From VBDM01 sp035280025 (lineage in GTDB: Bacteria > Pseudomonadota > Gammaproteobacteria > Burkholderiales > SG8-39), in the NCBI GenBank assembly GCA_035280025.1, contig DATEGT010000134.1, positions 1 to 14,685 of the forward strand: a stretch of DNA of 14,685 bases, read 5' to 3'. The translations under genes were made by a program, and so were the position numbers. Within the stretch, counting starts at the first letter, position 1; each line of letters begins with the position of its first letter. Under the pieces are notes generated by a model. That model did no database searches. It had not been told where the DNA came from and saw only the letters and a program-made list of their open reading frames with translations. Of the stretch, positions 1-6,491 are shown one piece after another.

Positions 1-150
1 GCGCTCGCCCAGCTCGTCGATCACCTGGTTCGCCGGGTGGGCGACCAGGAAGCGCAGCGCCGGCGCGAGCACGTGCTCGTACAGCGCCCAGACGGCGAGC
101 GCTCCCCCCAGCACCAGCAGCCAGGCGGGAACCGCGACGCCTTCGCCCAG
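1..150 (-). CDS. Partial membrane-anchored protein, possibly a glycerol-3-phosphate acyltransferase-like protein (N-terminus only)
   Basis: Only the first 50 codons are in the window. The frame is open from the cupin stop codon to the window edge and reads LGEGVAVPAWLLVLGGALAV, followed by WALYEHVLAPALRFLVAHPANQ and VIDELGER. That is one hydrophobic helix (about residues 8-22) and an amphipathic basic stretch ending in NQVIDELGER. From memory this resembles the N-terminal anchor of PlsB-like acyltransferases of betaproteobacteria, but no catalytic HX4D motif is in view, so the function is a weak guess. No ATG or TTG exists in frame after the upstream stop. The best start is CTG at 150-148, preceded by AGGAG (158-162 on the plus strand) with 7 bases of spacing. 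The only GTG (114-112) would delete half of the helix. It follows the cupin gene by 1 base, so it is probably cotranscribed and translationally coupled. Confidence 0.5.
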   Translation of the reverse strand, partial: MGEGVAVPAWLLVLGGALAVWALYEHVLAPALRFLVAHPANQVIDELGER

Positions 151-151
151 C

Positions 152-739
152 TTACGGCTCCTGCGAGTCCATCAGGATGAACGCGACGCGGCAGGGCTTG
201 CCGCTGCGGTTCACCCAGGCGTGGTTGGTCGCCTGCTGTACCAGCACGTCGCCCGCCTTGAGGTGCACCTCGCCCTCGTCGAGCAGCATGTCGATCTCTC
301 CCGACATGATGATCGCGTAGTCGAGGGTGCGCGTCCTGTGCATCATCGGGTGCCGCGGCGGCATGCCTTTCTTCGGCGCCCCGGCTCCGACGATCTTCAT
401 CATGTGGTTCATGTCGGTGGGGTGCTCGCCCTGGGATTCCGGAGCGAAGTCGACGATCCGGAACACTGTGCCCGACTTCGGCGGCGCGAGGCCGACCTTG
501 GTCTTGCCGCGGTCGGCGGCCGACGAGAAGTCCGGCGGGCTCTTGTCGGTCACCCAGATGTTGGCCGCGTAGTTCGGCGGCCGCGGCGCGACGAGGCGCG
601 TGTGCTCGTCGATCATCACCACCGCCTTGCCCGACGCGTCGAGCTTGGTGACGACGCGACGTACTTCCGGCGGCTGCTGCGCGGCCACCGAGCCCGCGAG
701 CATCGCGCCCGCGACCACCCACGACAGATTGCATCTCAT
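152..739 (-). CDS. Secreted cupin-domain protein
   Basis: 195 residues. The N-terminus MRCNLSWVVAGAMLAGSVAAQ looks like a Sec signal peptide cleaved after about residue 20, so the protein is probably periplasmic. A single cupin barrel fills the C-terminal half: motif 1 around residues 130-150 (HPMMHRT, then LDYAIIMSGEID) and motif 2 around 163-178 (GDVLVQQATNHAWVNRS). H130/H134 and H173 are the likely metal ligands; E148 may be another. Cupins of this kind (TLDYAI..GEI...LD.GEVHL..GD) are common in proteobacteria, but their substrates are mostly unknown. The start is the ATG at 739, which gives the signal peptide and follows a GGGGGA ribosome-binding site. It lies 24 bases after the SPFH gene, so it is probably in that operon. 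Fold sure, function unknown. Confidence 0.88.
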   Translation of the reverse strand: MRCNLSWVVAGAMLAGSVAAQQPPEVRRVVTKLDASGKAVVMIDEHTRLVAPRPPNYAANIWVTDKSPPDFSSAADRGKTKVGLAPPKSGTVFRIVDFAPESQGEHPTDMNHMMKIVGAGAPKKGMPPRHPMMHRTRTLDYAIIMSGEIDMLLDEGEVHLKAGDVLVQQATNHAWVNRSGKPCRVAFILMDSQEP

Positions 740-763
740 CGGCGTTCCCCCTTTAAAATCGTC

Positions 764-1756
764 TCAGGCCGGCTTCGCCCCGCTCCGCGTCCGGTCGAGC
801 ACGGTCATCGCGGACGCGACCACGCTCGCGACGTCGGCGAGATTGGTCGGCACGATCATGGTGTTGTTGGTCTTGGCGAGGTTGCCGAGCGCGGCGATGT
901 ACTCCTCGGCGATCTTGAGGTTTGCCGCCTGCTGCCCGCCCTCCTTGCCCATCGCCTCGGCGACGACGTTCACCGCGGCCGCGGTCGCGTCGGCGACCAC
1001 GCGCAGCGCCGTCGCTTCCCCCTGCGCCTTGTTGATCGCCGACTGCTTGGCGCCCTCGGAGGTGAGGATCGCCGCCTGCTTCTCGCCCTCGGCGAGATTG
1101 ATCTCCTGCTGCTTCTCGCCCTCGGACTTCGCGATCAGAGCGCGCTTCTCGCGCTCTGCGGTGATCTGCGCCTGCATCGCGCGCAGGATCGCCTCGGGCG
1201 GGGTGAGGTTCTTCACCTCGTAGCGCAGCACCTTCACGCCCCAGGAGCGGCCGGCCTCGTCGAGCACCGCGACGATCTGGCGGTTGATCACGTCGCGGCT
1301 CTGCAGCGACTGGTCGAGCTCCATCTTGCCGACCTCGGAGCGCAGGGTCGTCTGCGCGAGCTGCGTGATCGCGGTGACGTAGTCGGAGGTGCCGTAGGAC
1401 GCAAGGCGCGGATCGGTGACCTGGAAGTAGATGAGACCGTCGACCGCGAGCTGGGTATTGTCCTTGGTGATGCACACCTGCTCGGCGACGTCGAGCGGTA
1501 CTTCCTTGAGCGAGTGGCGGTACGCAACCCGGTCCAGCGGAGGAAAGATCATGTTGAAGCCCGGCTCGAGGATTTCGCGGAAGCGCCCCCACCGCTCCAC
1601 CACCCACGCGCTTTGCTGAGGGACAATCCGCACGGCCTCATACGCGTATACCGCCACGAGCGCGATGAGGCCGAAAAGCACGGCGTACTGCCGGAACTCC
1701 GGCATGAAGTAGAGCACGCCCGTCACGACGGCCACGGCGATGAATTTCACGAGCAT
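764..1756 (-). CDS. SPFH/Band 7 membrane protein, QmcA/stomatin-like
   Basis: 330 residues. Two hydrophobic segments (about residues 4-20 and 23-40) precede the SPFH core, which begins EAVRIVPQQSAWVVERWGRF and runs through about residue 200 (EPGFNMIFPPLD, VPLDVAEQVCITKDN). A long Ala/Glu/Lys-rich coiled coil follows (REKRALIAKSEGEKQQEINL, then repeats of EGEKQAA). This is the standard architecture of QmcA (YbbK)/paraslipin proteins, membrane scaffold proteins that form large oligomeric cages and are linked to lipid-domain organisation or membrane quality control. The start is the ATG at 1756, which gives a membrane N-terminus after a GGGGGG ribosome-binding site; longer in-frame extensions are low-complexity and unlikely. 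The NfeD gene lies 46 bases upstream, the classic partner of SPFH genes (ybbJ-qmcA in E. coli). Confidence 0.95.
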   Translation of the reverse strand: MLVKFIAVAVVTGVLYFMPEFRQYAVLFGLIALVAVYAYEAVRIVPQQSAWVVERWGRFREILEPGFNMIFPPLDRVAYRHSLKEVPLDVAEQVCITKDNTQLAVDGLIYFQVTDPRLASYGTSDYVTAITQLAQTTLRSEVGKMELDQSLQSRDVINRQIVAVLDEAGRSWGVKVLRYEVKNLTPPEAILRAMQAQITAEREKRALIAKSEGEKQQEINLAEGEKQAAILTSEGAKQSAINKAQGEATALRVVADATAAAVNVVAEAMGKEGGQQAANLKIAEEYIAALGNLAKTNNTMIVPTNLADVASVVASAMTVLDRTRSGAKPA

Positions 1757-1802
1757 GCTGCCCCCCGTTGAACGCGATATGTCATCCGCGGCCCGCGCCA
1801 GA

Positions 1803-2228
1803 TCAGGCGGGCCGGGTCTTGGAAACCTTGAGCGTGTTGCCATCGACTGACGTGACGTAGAGGATCTCGCCGGGCTCGCCGGCGGCGGCGCCGGCGACGT
1901 GCGCGTCCCAGAGCGCATCGCGGTACTTCACCCGGGCGTGCCCGGCGGGCTTGTCGACCCACGATTCGAACGCGGCCGGCTGGCCGACGTCCAGCCCCCG
2001 CATGCGCTCGGGCATCATCGCCTGCCGGGCGTGGTGCACCCACAGCACGCCCACCAGGGCGACCGCGGCCGCCGCGATCGCCTGCACGAGATGCGAGCCG
2101 GCGAAATAGGCGGCCGCCGCGCCGACGAAGGCCGCGGCGCCGAGCACCAGCAGGTAGAAGGTGCCGGTCAGCAGCTCGGCGATGACGAGGGCGAAACCGG
2201 CGATCAACCAGACGAGATAGGCGTCCAC
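1803..2228 (-). CDS. nfeD: NfeD family membrane protein (short YbbJ type)
   Basis: 141 residues. The N-terminal half is hydrophobic (LVWLIAGFALVIAELL, FYLLVLGAAAFVGAAAAYFA and AIAAAAVALVGVLWVHH), which fits two to three membrane helices with the family-typical 'GFALVIAELLTGTFYLL' pattern. The C-terminal part (about residues 80-138) ends GEPGEILYVTSVDGNTLKV, the NfeD OB-fold domain. It lacks the N-terminal ClpP-class protease of long NfeD proteins, so it is the short form. The start is GTG at 2228, since no ATG is suitably placed, and the ribosome-binding site is weak. It precedes the SPFH gene by 46 bases; NfeD proteins are thought to act together with their SPFH partner in the membrane. DUF1223 ends 34 bases upstream, so whether it heads its own transcript is unclear. 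Confidence 0.93.
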   Translation of the reverse strand: MDAYLVWLIAGFALVIAELLTGTFYLLVLGAAAFVGAAAAYFAGSHLVQAIAAAAVALVGVLWVHHARQAMMPERMRGLDVGQPAAFESWVDKPAGHARVKYRDALWDAHVAGAAAGEPGEILYVTSVDGNTLKVSKTRPA

Positions 2229-2262
2229 GGCGACCCGCGAAGTGTTGTCGCCGTATGCTACC

Positions 2263-3072
2263 TCAACCGGGACGGACGGGCCTTTGCGGCTCCTTGCACG
2301 CGGGAAGCATCAGCGCCTGCAGCACCTCGCTCGTCCCGCGGTTCTGCACGAACGCGGCGACTCCGAGGTTGCTCCGGTCGGCCCCGGGAAGCAGCGCCAG
2401 GGAGCGGCTCTCGTCGACCTTCAGGCTCTCGCCGAAGACGATCGGCCCGACCCATTCGCGCACCACGAAGTCGTGCTCCAGGCGCCTCCCCCGGTTCTCG
2501 CCGGCGCTGACGTTGCTCGCGAGCCGGTTCTCGTACGCCGCGAGATACACCGCCGCGTTTTTTTTCTCGGCCGGATCGAAGAGCATCGCCGACAGGTCCG
2601 CGCGGATGGCGCCGGGCTCGATCGCGCGTATGGCGAGGCCGATCCGCGCGCGCGCCGCGCGGGAATTGATGTGCTCGACCTCGCTGCCGAAATCGTCGCT
2701 GCCCCAGCGGCGGAAATCCCGTCCCTGGAGCAGCACCTGCGGGGTATAGACGATCACCGGGCGCCGCATCGCCGCGAGCTTGCGCTGCCGCGCCGAGAAC
2801 TGGCCCTTGGCGTACGGATCCTTCCAGCCGATGTAGTCCCAGTAGTCGACGTGGAGCGAGAGCGGCACCACCTGGTCGGGCCTGAAGCCCCGGGAGAAGA
2901 GCGACGAGAGCCAGTGGTCGGCCGGCGGGCAGGAGTCGCAGCCCTCCGACGTGTACAACTCGACCAGCGCCGTGGTGTGCGGCCCGGAATACGCCGAGCA
3001 GGCCGGATCGGCGGCGCGGGCGACGCCGGTGACGGCGATCGAGCACGCCGCAAGCAGGGAACGTATCTTCAT
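2263..3072 (-). CDS. DUF1223 family secreted thioredoxin-like protein
   Basis: 269 residues. MKIRSLLAACSIAVTGVARA is a Sec signal peptide. The mature protein begins with the DUF1223 hallmark VELYTSEGCDSCPPAD (about residues 37-51), where C45 and C48 form a CxxC pair in thioredoxin-fold position. It continues with HVDYWDYIGWKDPYA and with VYTPQVLLQGRD, whose Pro111 may be the cis-proline-like position facing the CxxC. C25 and C259 could form a second disulfide. The family is widespread in proteobacteria and its substrate is not established. The start is ATG 3072, after a GGGAG-type ribosome-binding site; an in-frame ATG nine codons upstream would put charged residues before the signal peptide. 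The upstream region is shared with the divergent plus-strand unit. Confidence 0.92.
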   Translation of the reverse strand: MKIRSLLAACSIAVTGVARAADPACSAYSGPHTTALVELYTSEGCDSCPPADHWLSSLFSRGFRPDQVVPLSLHVDYWDYIGWKDPYAKGQFSARQRKLAAMRRPVIVYTPQVLLQGRDFRRWGSDDFGSEVEHINSRAARARIGLAIRAIEPGAIRADLSAMLFDPAEKKNAAVYLAAYENRLASNVSAGENRGRRLEHDFVVREWVGPIVFGESLKVDESRSLALLPGADRSNLGVAAFVQNRGTSEVLQALMLPACKEPQRPVRPG

Positions 3073-3166
3073 GGCCTCCCTCTGTCGCGTCCCGGGCATT
3101 GTTCCTTACATTCCGCGACTATGCAAATCCGGTAGACTGCGCGCTTCGGCCCTGGTGGAGCCCGCC
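3073..3166. promoter_or_regulatory. Divergent intergenic region, probable promoters for the DUF1223 gene and the small-protein/LLM unit
   Basis: This 94-base gap separates divergent genes and is locally less GC-rich (around 3097-3138). For the minus strand, TTGCAT (plus 3121-3126) and AACAAT (plus 3098-3103) lie 17 bases apart, a modest sigma70-like match that would start transcription roughly 20 bases before the DUF1223 start. For the plus strand only a TAGACT -10-like hexamer at 3133-3138 is visible, without a convincing -35. GGTGGAG at 3154-3160 is the ribosome-binding site for the GTG at 3167. The location is logical, but the individual boxes are weak. Confidence 0.35.
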
Positions 3167-3358
3167 GTGAACGCTATCTTGAAGTGGATCGGGATCGTCT
3201 TTCTCGCCGGATTCGCCCTCATCTACATCGAGTACCGCGTCGCGAAAAAGAAGAAGGAAGGCTTCACCCCGATCGACAGGCGGCGCATCGTCGGCATCTT
3301 CTGGCTCACGGTTTTCTTCGCCTGCCTGGTCGGCGGGGTGATGTGGCTGTCCGATTGA
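3167..3358 (+). CDS. Small two-helix membrane protein, hypothetical
   Basis: 63 residues from a GTG start, preceded by GGTGGAG with 6 bases of spacing. Starting at upstream ATGs would run antisense through the DUF1223 signal peptide and across the promoter region, so the short form is preferred. It has two membrane helices, about residues 4-20 (LKWIGIVFLAGFALIYI) and 40-61 (RIVGIFWLTVFFACLVGGVM). They are joined by a strongly basic loop (YRVAKKKKEGFTPIDRRR), which by the positive-inside rule should be cytoplasmic, leaving both ends outside. I do not recognise a family. It ends 4 bases before the flavin monooxygenase start, so the two are almost certainly cotranscribed. Confidence 0.75.
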   Translation: MNAILKWIGIVFLAGFALIYIEYRVAKKKKEGFTPIDRRRIVGIFWLTVFFACLVGGVMWLSD

Positions 3359-3362
3359 GCGG

Positions 3363-4361
3363 ATGAGAGTGCCTCTGGGGGTGCTCGACCAGTCCCCCGT
3401 CGTCAGCGGGCGCAGCCCCGCCGAAGCGATCGCCGAGACCGTCGAGCTGGCCCGCCTCGCCGAGGAGCTGGGCTACCAGCGCTACTGGCTCGCCGAGCAC
3501 CACGCGATCGCCGCGCTCGCCGATCCCAGCCCCGAGATCCTGGTCGCGCGCGTCGCCTCGGCGACCTCGCGCATCCGCGTCGGCACCGGCGGCGTGCTGC
3601 TCCCCTACTACAGCCCGCTCAAGATCGCCGAGCAGTTCCGCATGCTCGAGGCGCTCTTTCCCGGGCGGATCGATCTGGGCCTGGGACGCGCCCCCGGGGG
3701 CGACCCGCGCACCGCGCTCGCGCTGAAGGACGGCGAGTACCCGGGCGCCGAGCGCATGCCGCAGCAGGTCCGCGATCTCGTCGGATTCCTCGACGGCACG
3801 CTGCCGCCGTCCCACCCCTACGCGAAAGTCAGGGCGCAGCCTGCGGGCGACACCTCGCCCGAGATCTGGGTGCTGGGCTCGTCGGACTACGGCGGAGCGC
3901 TCGCCTCGCAGCTCGGGCTGCGCTTCGCCTTCGCGCATTTCATCAGCGCCTACGGCGGCGACGTCGTCGCGCGCGCGTACCGGCAGCATTACGAGCCCTC
4001 GGAGCGCGACCCGCAGCCGCGGTCGCTCGTGTGCGCGTTCGTGATCTGCGCGAAGACGAAGGCGGAAGCCGAGCGGCTCGCGGCGAGCGTCGACCTGCGG
4101 CGCCTGCACATGGCGAAGGGCATCGACGCGCCGGTGCCCACTCCCGAGGAAGCGCTCGCGTACCGCTATTCGCGCGAGGAGCGCGCCTACGTCGACCAGC
4201 AGCGCGCGCGCCTGGTGCACGGCGATCCCGGCGAGGTCCGCGAGAAGCTGCTCGCGCTGAAGGAGCAGTTCGAGGCCGACGAGCTGATGGCGGTCACCAT
4301 CACCGGGGACGCCGAGAGCCGCAGGACGTCGTACCGGCTGGTCGCGGAGGCGTTCGCCTAG
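3363..4361 (+). CDS. LLM class flavin-dependent oxidoreductase (luciferase-like monooxygenase, YhbW/group 1 type)
   Basis: 332 residues, the usual length for this TIM-barrel family. Diagnostic stretches are VPLGVLDQSPV at the N-terminus, ELGYQRYWLAEHHAI (about residues 35-49), TSRIRVGTGGVLLPYYSPLK (about 68-87), EQFRMLEALFPGRIDLGLGR (about 90-109) and a LGSSDYGGALASQLGLRFAF segment in the second half. These match luciferase-family oxidoreductases that use reduced FMN, or F420 in some relatives, to oxygenate or oxidise an organic substrate; this YhbW/MsnO8-like group rarely has a known substrate. It is probably cytoplasmic, with no signal peptide. The start is ATG 3363, 4 bases after the 63-residue membrane protein. 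Its TAG stop overlaps the convergent DUF4337 stop. Confidence 0.93.
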   Translation: MRVPLGVLDQSPVVSGRSPAEAIAETVELARLAEELGYQRYWLAEHHAIAALADPSPEILVARVASATSRIRVGTGGVLLPYYSPLKIAEQFRMLEALFPGRIDLGLGRAPGGDPRTALALKDGEYPGAERMPQQVRDLVGFLDGTLPPSHPYAKVRAQPAGDTSPEIWVLGSSDYGGALASQLGLRFAFAHFISAYGGDVVARAYRQHYEPSERDPQPRSLVCAFVICAKTKAEAERLAASVDLRRLHMAKGIDAPVPTPEEALAYRYSREERAYVDQQRARLVHGDPGEVREKLLALKEQFEADELMAVTITGDAESRRTSYRLVAEAFA

Positions 4362-4918
4362 AACAGATGCACCGCGGTCGGCCAGAAGAGGCCGATCAGG
4401 CTAAAGACGATCCCGATCCCGCCCAGCGCGTACGCGATCCACAGGAGCGCCACGACGCCGGTGATGATCTGCGCCGAGGCGAGGACGATCGCGATCTGCA
4501 CCGCGGCGGAAGCGAGTTCGTAGTGACGGTAAGCCGCCGCCGCGCGGTCGCGCTTCGCTTCCTTCTCCTTCGCTCGCGCCATCAGCTCCTTCCTGCCCTC
4601 GTTCGTCTCGGGCTCGGACTGGTAGCGCTCGGCGGTCTTCTTCCAGGCGTCGATCTGCTTCCTCACCGCCTCGCCTGCTTTCGGGCCCGCCTGCGCCTCC
4701 ATCTCCTCGGCGGCGGTGCGGATCGTCGTCTGGCGGATCGTCTTCGCCTGGAAGAAGGTCCAGAGATTCGACGCCTCGATGTGATTGGCGAGCGCCGCGG
4801 TCTGCGCGGATTTCCCCAGCGTCTCGGCGAAGGCGAGCACCAGCGCGAGCACCGCGATGAGCAACGCGACCTTCTTGTTCGCCGGATCGATGTGACCGGC
4901 GCCGTGGCCTGCGGACAT
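4358..4918 (-). CDS. DUF4337 family membrane protein
   Basis: 186 residues. A membrane helix near the N-terminus (KVALLIAVLALVLAFAETLG, about residues 16-35) is followed by the family-typical stretch SNLWTFFQAKTIRQTTIRTA. A charged, probably helical or coiled-coil region comes next (about 75-128), then two membrane helices (AVQIAIVLASAQIITGVVAL and a segment ending GIVFSLIGLFWP). This is the DUF4337 pattern; no biochemical role is established. The start ATG 4918 has a strong GGGGGAGG ribosome-binding site with 5 bases of spacing. It lies 44 bases downstream of soxA on the same strand, so it may be read through from the sox operon, but a functional link is not implied. Its TAG stop overlaps that of the convergent monooxygenase gene. 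Confidence 0.9.
   Translation of the reverse strand: MSAGHGAGHIDPANKKVALLIAVLALVLAFAETLGKSAQTAALANHIEASNLWTFFQAKTIRQTTIRTAAEEMEAQAGPKAGEAVRKQIDAWKKTAERYQSEPETNEGRKELMARAKEKEAKRDRAAAAYRHYELASAAVQIAIVLASAQIITGVVALLWIAYALGGIGIVFSLIGLFWPTAVHLF
4376..4397. other. Inverted repeat just past the LLM monooxygenase stop codon
   Basis: GGTCGGCC (4376-4383) and GGCCGATC (4390-4397) can pair over 8 base pairs, one of them G-U, around the loop AGAAGA. It begins 15 bases after the plus-strand stop codon, in terminator position, but no T-run follows. It also encodes part of the DUF4337 C-terminus on the other strand. It could slow transcription or be chance in GC-rich DNA. Confidence 0.25.
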
Positions 4919-4962
4919 TGTTTCCTCCCCCGACGTTCTTCCGAGCGTGCGGGAATTCTAGC

Positions 4963-5742
4963 TCAGCGCCTCACTCCCGGCGTCTCGACCGGCAGCCCCT
5001 GCGCGCGCCACGCGAGGTAGAGCTCGAGGTCGAGGTACCCCGGCGATCCGTACGGCAGCATCTGGGCGCGGATTCCCGACAGGCAGGCGCGCAGCCGCCG
5101 CTGGAGCGATCCCAGGGTCTGCCATTCCATCCTGTATGCAGGGTAGCCGTTCGGATGCCCCTGGCTGATGGTCTCGGTGAGGAGGCGCTTGCCCCAGTTC
5201 GCCTCGTGGCAGTGCGCGCACGACAGGTTCAACTGCCCGCGCCGCAGCCGGTAGGACCTTTCGCCAGCGTCGAAGTGCGGTCTGGCCGGGCCGTCGATGC
5301 TCACGCCGACCGGCATTCCCTTCGACTGGCGCGCCACGTACGCGGCGAGCGCGAGCAGCTCTTCCGATTCGTACTTGAAGGGCGCGGCGCCCATGCGCCT
5401 CGCGCGGCAAAGGTTGATTCGTCCTTCGAGGTCGAGGAGGCGGCCGCTCTCGGGGTCGATCTTCGGGTAGCGCGCCGCGACGCCGCGCATGCTCGATGTC
5501 GCGTCCTGGTGGCAGCTCGAACAGGACTGCTTCGTTCTTCCCGCGGGCTCGCTCCACAGCTTCTCGCCGCGCTCCACCCACAGCATCCCCGGGTTGGCGA
5601 AGTCGTCCTTCTGCAGCGAGAGCAGGTCGGCGCCGAGAAAGGCGGAGCCGGACTTGAGGTTCTCGAGCGGGATCGCGCGCTGCTGCGCGGGAGCGGGGCC
5701 CGCGGCGAGCGCCGCGGCGAGGAGCAGCGCGGCGCGGCTCAT
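4963..5742 (-). CDS. soxA: SoxA, sulfur-oxidation diheme c-type cytochrome
   Basis: 259 residues. MSRAALLLAAALAAGPAPAQ is a Sec signal peptide, so it acts in the periplasm. Two heme c motifs are present: C74-SSCH and C175-AHCH. Cys112 (INLCRARRMG) and Cys220 (LRACLSGIRAQ) are at the places where SoxA proteins supply cysteine heme ligands, the latter being the active-site persulfidable cysteine of known SoxAX. The C-terminus YGSPGYLDLELYLAWRAQGL is a typical SoxA ending. In the classical pathway SoxXA oxidatively joins thiosulfate to the SoxY cysteine. The ATG start overlaps the soxZ stop as ATGA, a sign of coupling. It is the last gene of the Mo/Sox operon; no soxB follows in the window. Confidence 0.95.
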   Translation of the reverse strand: MSRAALLLAAALAAGPAPAQQRAIPLENLKSGSAFLGADLLSLQKDDFANPGMLWVERGEKLWSEPAGRTKQSCSSCHQDATSSMRGVAARYPKIDPESGRLLDLEGRINLCRARRMGAAPFKYESEELLALAAYVARQSKGMPVGVSIDGPARPHFDAGERSYRLRRGQLNLSCAHCHEANWGKRLLTETISQGHPNGYPAYRMEWQTLGSLQRRLRACLSGIRAQMLPYGSPGYLDLELYLAWRAQGLPVETPGVRR

Positions 5743-6056
5743 GCGACCTGGATCGATTGCCGCTCCGAGCCCTGCTGCCCTTCGTCGTCCACCCAACGGA
5801 ACTCGAGCTCGCCGCTCGCCTCGGCCACGGTGTAGAACTGGATGTAGGGGTTTGCCGCGATCCCCGAGGACAGGTCGGCGCGGAACACCTCCACGCCGTT
5901 GTAGCGGCACGAGAGCGCGTTGATCACGTTGCGCTTGATCAGGCGCCCGACGTCGTCGCGGCGGTAGCCCGTTTCCATCGGGTGCTGGATCAGCACGCGG
6001 ATCTCGACGATCTCGCCGCGCCGCGCCCGCGGGGGAACCTGGATTCTCGCCGCCAC
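5739..6056 (-). CDS. soxZ: SoxZ, sulfur-carrier complex subunit
   Basis: 105 residues, the normal SoxZ length. The family signature is clear: VLIQHPMETGYRRDDVGRLI (about residues 21-40), NVINALSCRYNGVEVFRADL (43-62), then SSGIAANPYIQFYT and the SGELEFRWVDDEGQ ending. SoxZ is an immunoglobulin-like partner that holds SoxY and has no signal of its own; it is expected to be exported with the Tat substrate SoxY. The start is GTG 6056, 3 bases after the soxY stop, with GAGAG about 7 bases upstream. The 3' end overlaps soxA by 4 bases. Cys50 is in the core sheet and is not a known carrier residue. Confidence 0.95.
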   Translation of the reverse strand: MAARIQVPPRARRGEIVEIRVLIQHPMETGYRRDDVGRLIKRNVINALSCRYNGVEVFRADLSSGIAANPYIQFYTVAEASGELEFRWVDDEGQQGSERQSIQVA

Positions 6057-6059
6057 CGC

Positions 6060-6491
6060 TCAGCTCTCGTCCATGCAGGCGGAGAGCGTGACCACGACCG
6101 GGGCCGCGTCGTACCAGAACGTGCCGTCGGACAGCGCCGCCACCACGGTCACCTTCTGGCTGCCCGCGAGGCGCACGCGCGAATCGATCTCGGCCCTGCC
6201 CGCGCGCGGCCCGAGGTAGAAGTTCGCCATGTTCGAGACCGGATTGCGCTCCGAGTACAGATGGAGGCTCTTGACGTGATCGGCCGCGGTCATCGGGCTG
6301 TCCACGGTGATCCGGATCGGTACCGAGTTGCCGTTGTCGGCGAGCAGCGGCAGCTGGAGCTTCACCTTGCCCTTGCGCACCGGCGCGCCGTTGGCGACCT
6401 TCGCCGCGAGCGGATCGAGCTTCGCCTCCTCGCCGAAGGCGGGAAGCGCGAGCCCGCCCGCGAGGCCCGCGAGGAAATCGCGCCGCCTCAC
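6060..6491 (-). CDS. soxY: SoxY-like sulfur carrier with atypical C-terminus
   Basis: 143 residues. The N-terminus MRRRDFLAGLAGGLALPAFG is a twin-arginine signal, as in known SoxY. The core matches SoxY: KLQLPLLADNGNSVPIRITV (about residues 44-63), then VDSPMTAADHVKSLHLYSER (63-82) and NMANFYLGPRAGRAEIDSRV (88-107). In classical SoxY the last residues are GGCGG, a flexible arm whose cysteine carries the sulfur substrate. Here the chain ends VVVTLSACMDES, so one cysteine (C139, codon at plus 6075-6077) is kept at about the right place but without the glycines and with a four-residue acidic tail. Whether it still works as a swinging thiol carrier is open. The start is GTG 6491, overlapping the soxX TGA as GTGA. 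Confidence 0.9.
   Translation of the reverse strand: MRRRDFLAGLAGGLALPAFGEEAKLDPLAAKVANGAPVRKGKVKLQLPLLADNGNSVPIRITVDSPMTAADHVKSLHLYSERNPVSNMANFYLGPRAGRAEIDSRVRLAGSQKVTVVAALSDGTFWYDAAPVVVTLSACMDES

Noticed and set aside
221..1771. Long plus-strand frame (516 codons) opposite the cupin and SPFH genes
   Set aside because: It is composed of His/Arg/Leu-rich text without domains, while the minus strand holds two clear protein families.
1757..1918. N-terminal extension of the SPFH protein by 54 residues
   Set aside because: The extra residues are Pro/Ser/Arg-rich and overlap the nfeD gene. The ATG at 1756 begins directly with the membrane segment and has a G-rich ribosome-binding site.
2951..3166. 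N-terminal extension of the 63-residue membrane protein to an ATG at 2951
   Set aside because: It would run antisense through the DUF1223 signal peptide and cover the divergent promoter region. GTG 3167 has a good ribosome-binding site and gives a tidy two-helix protein.
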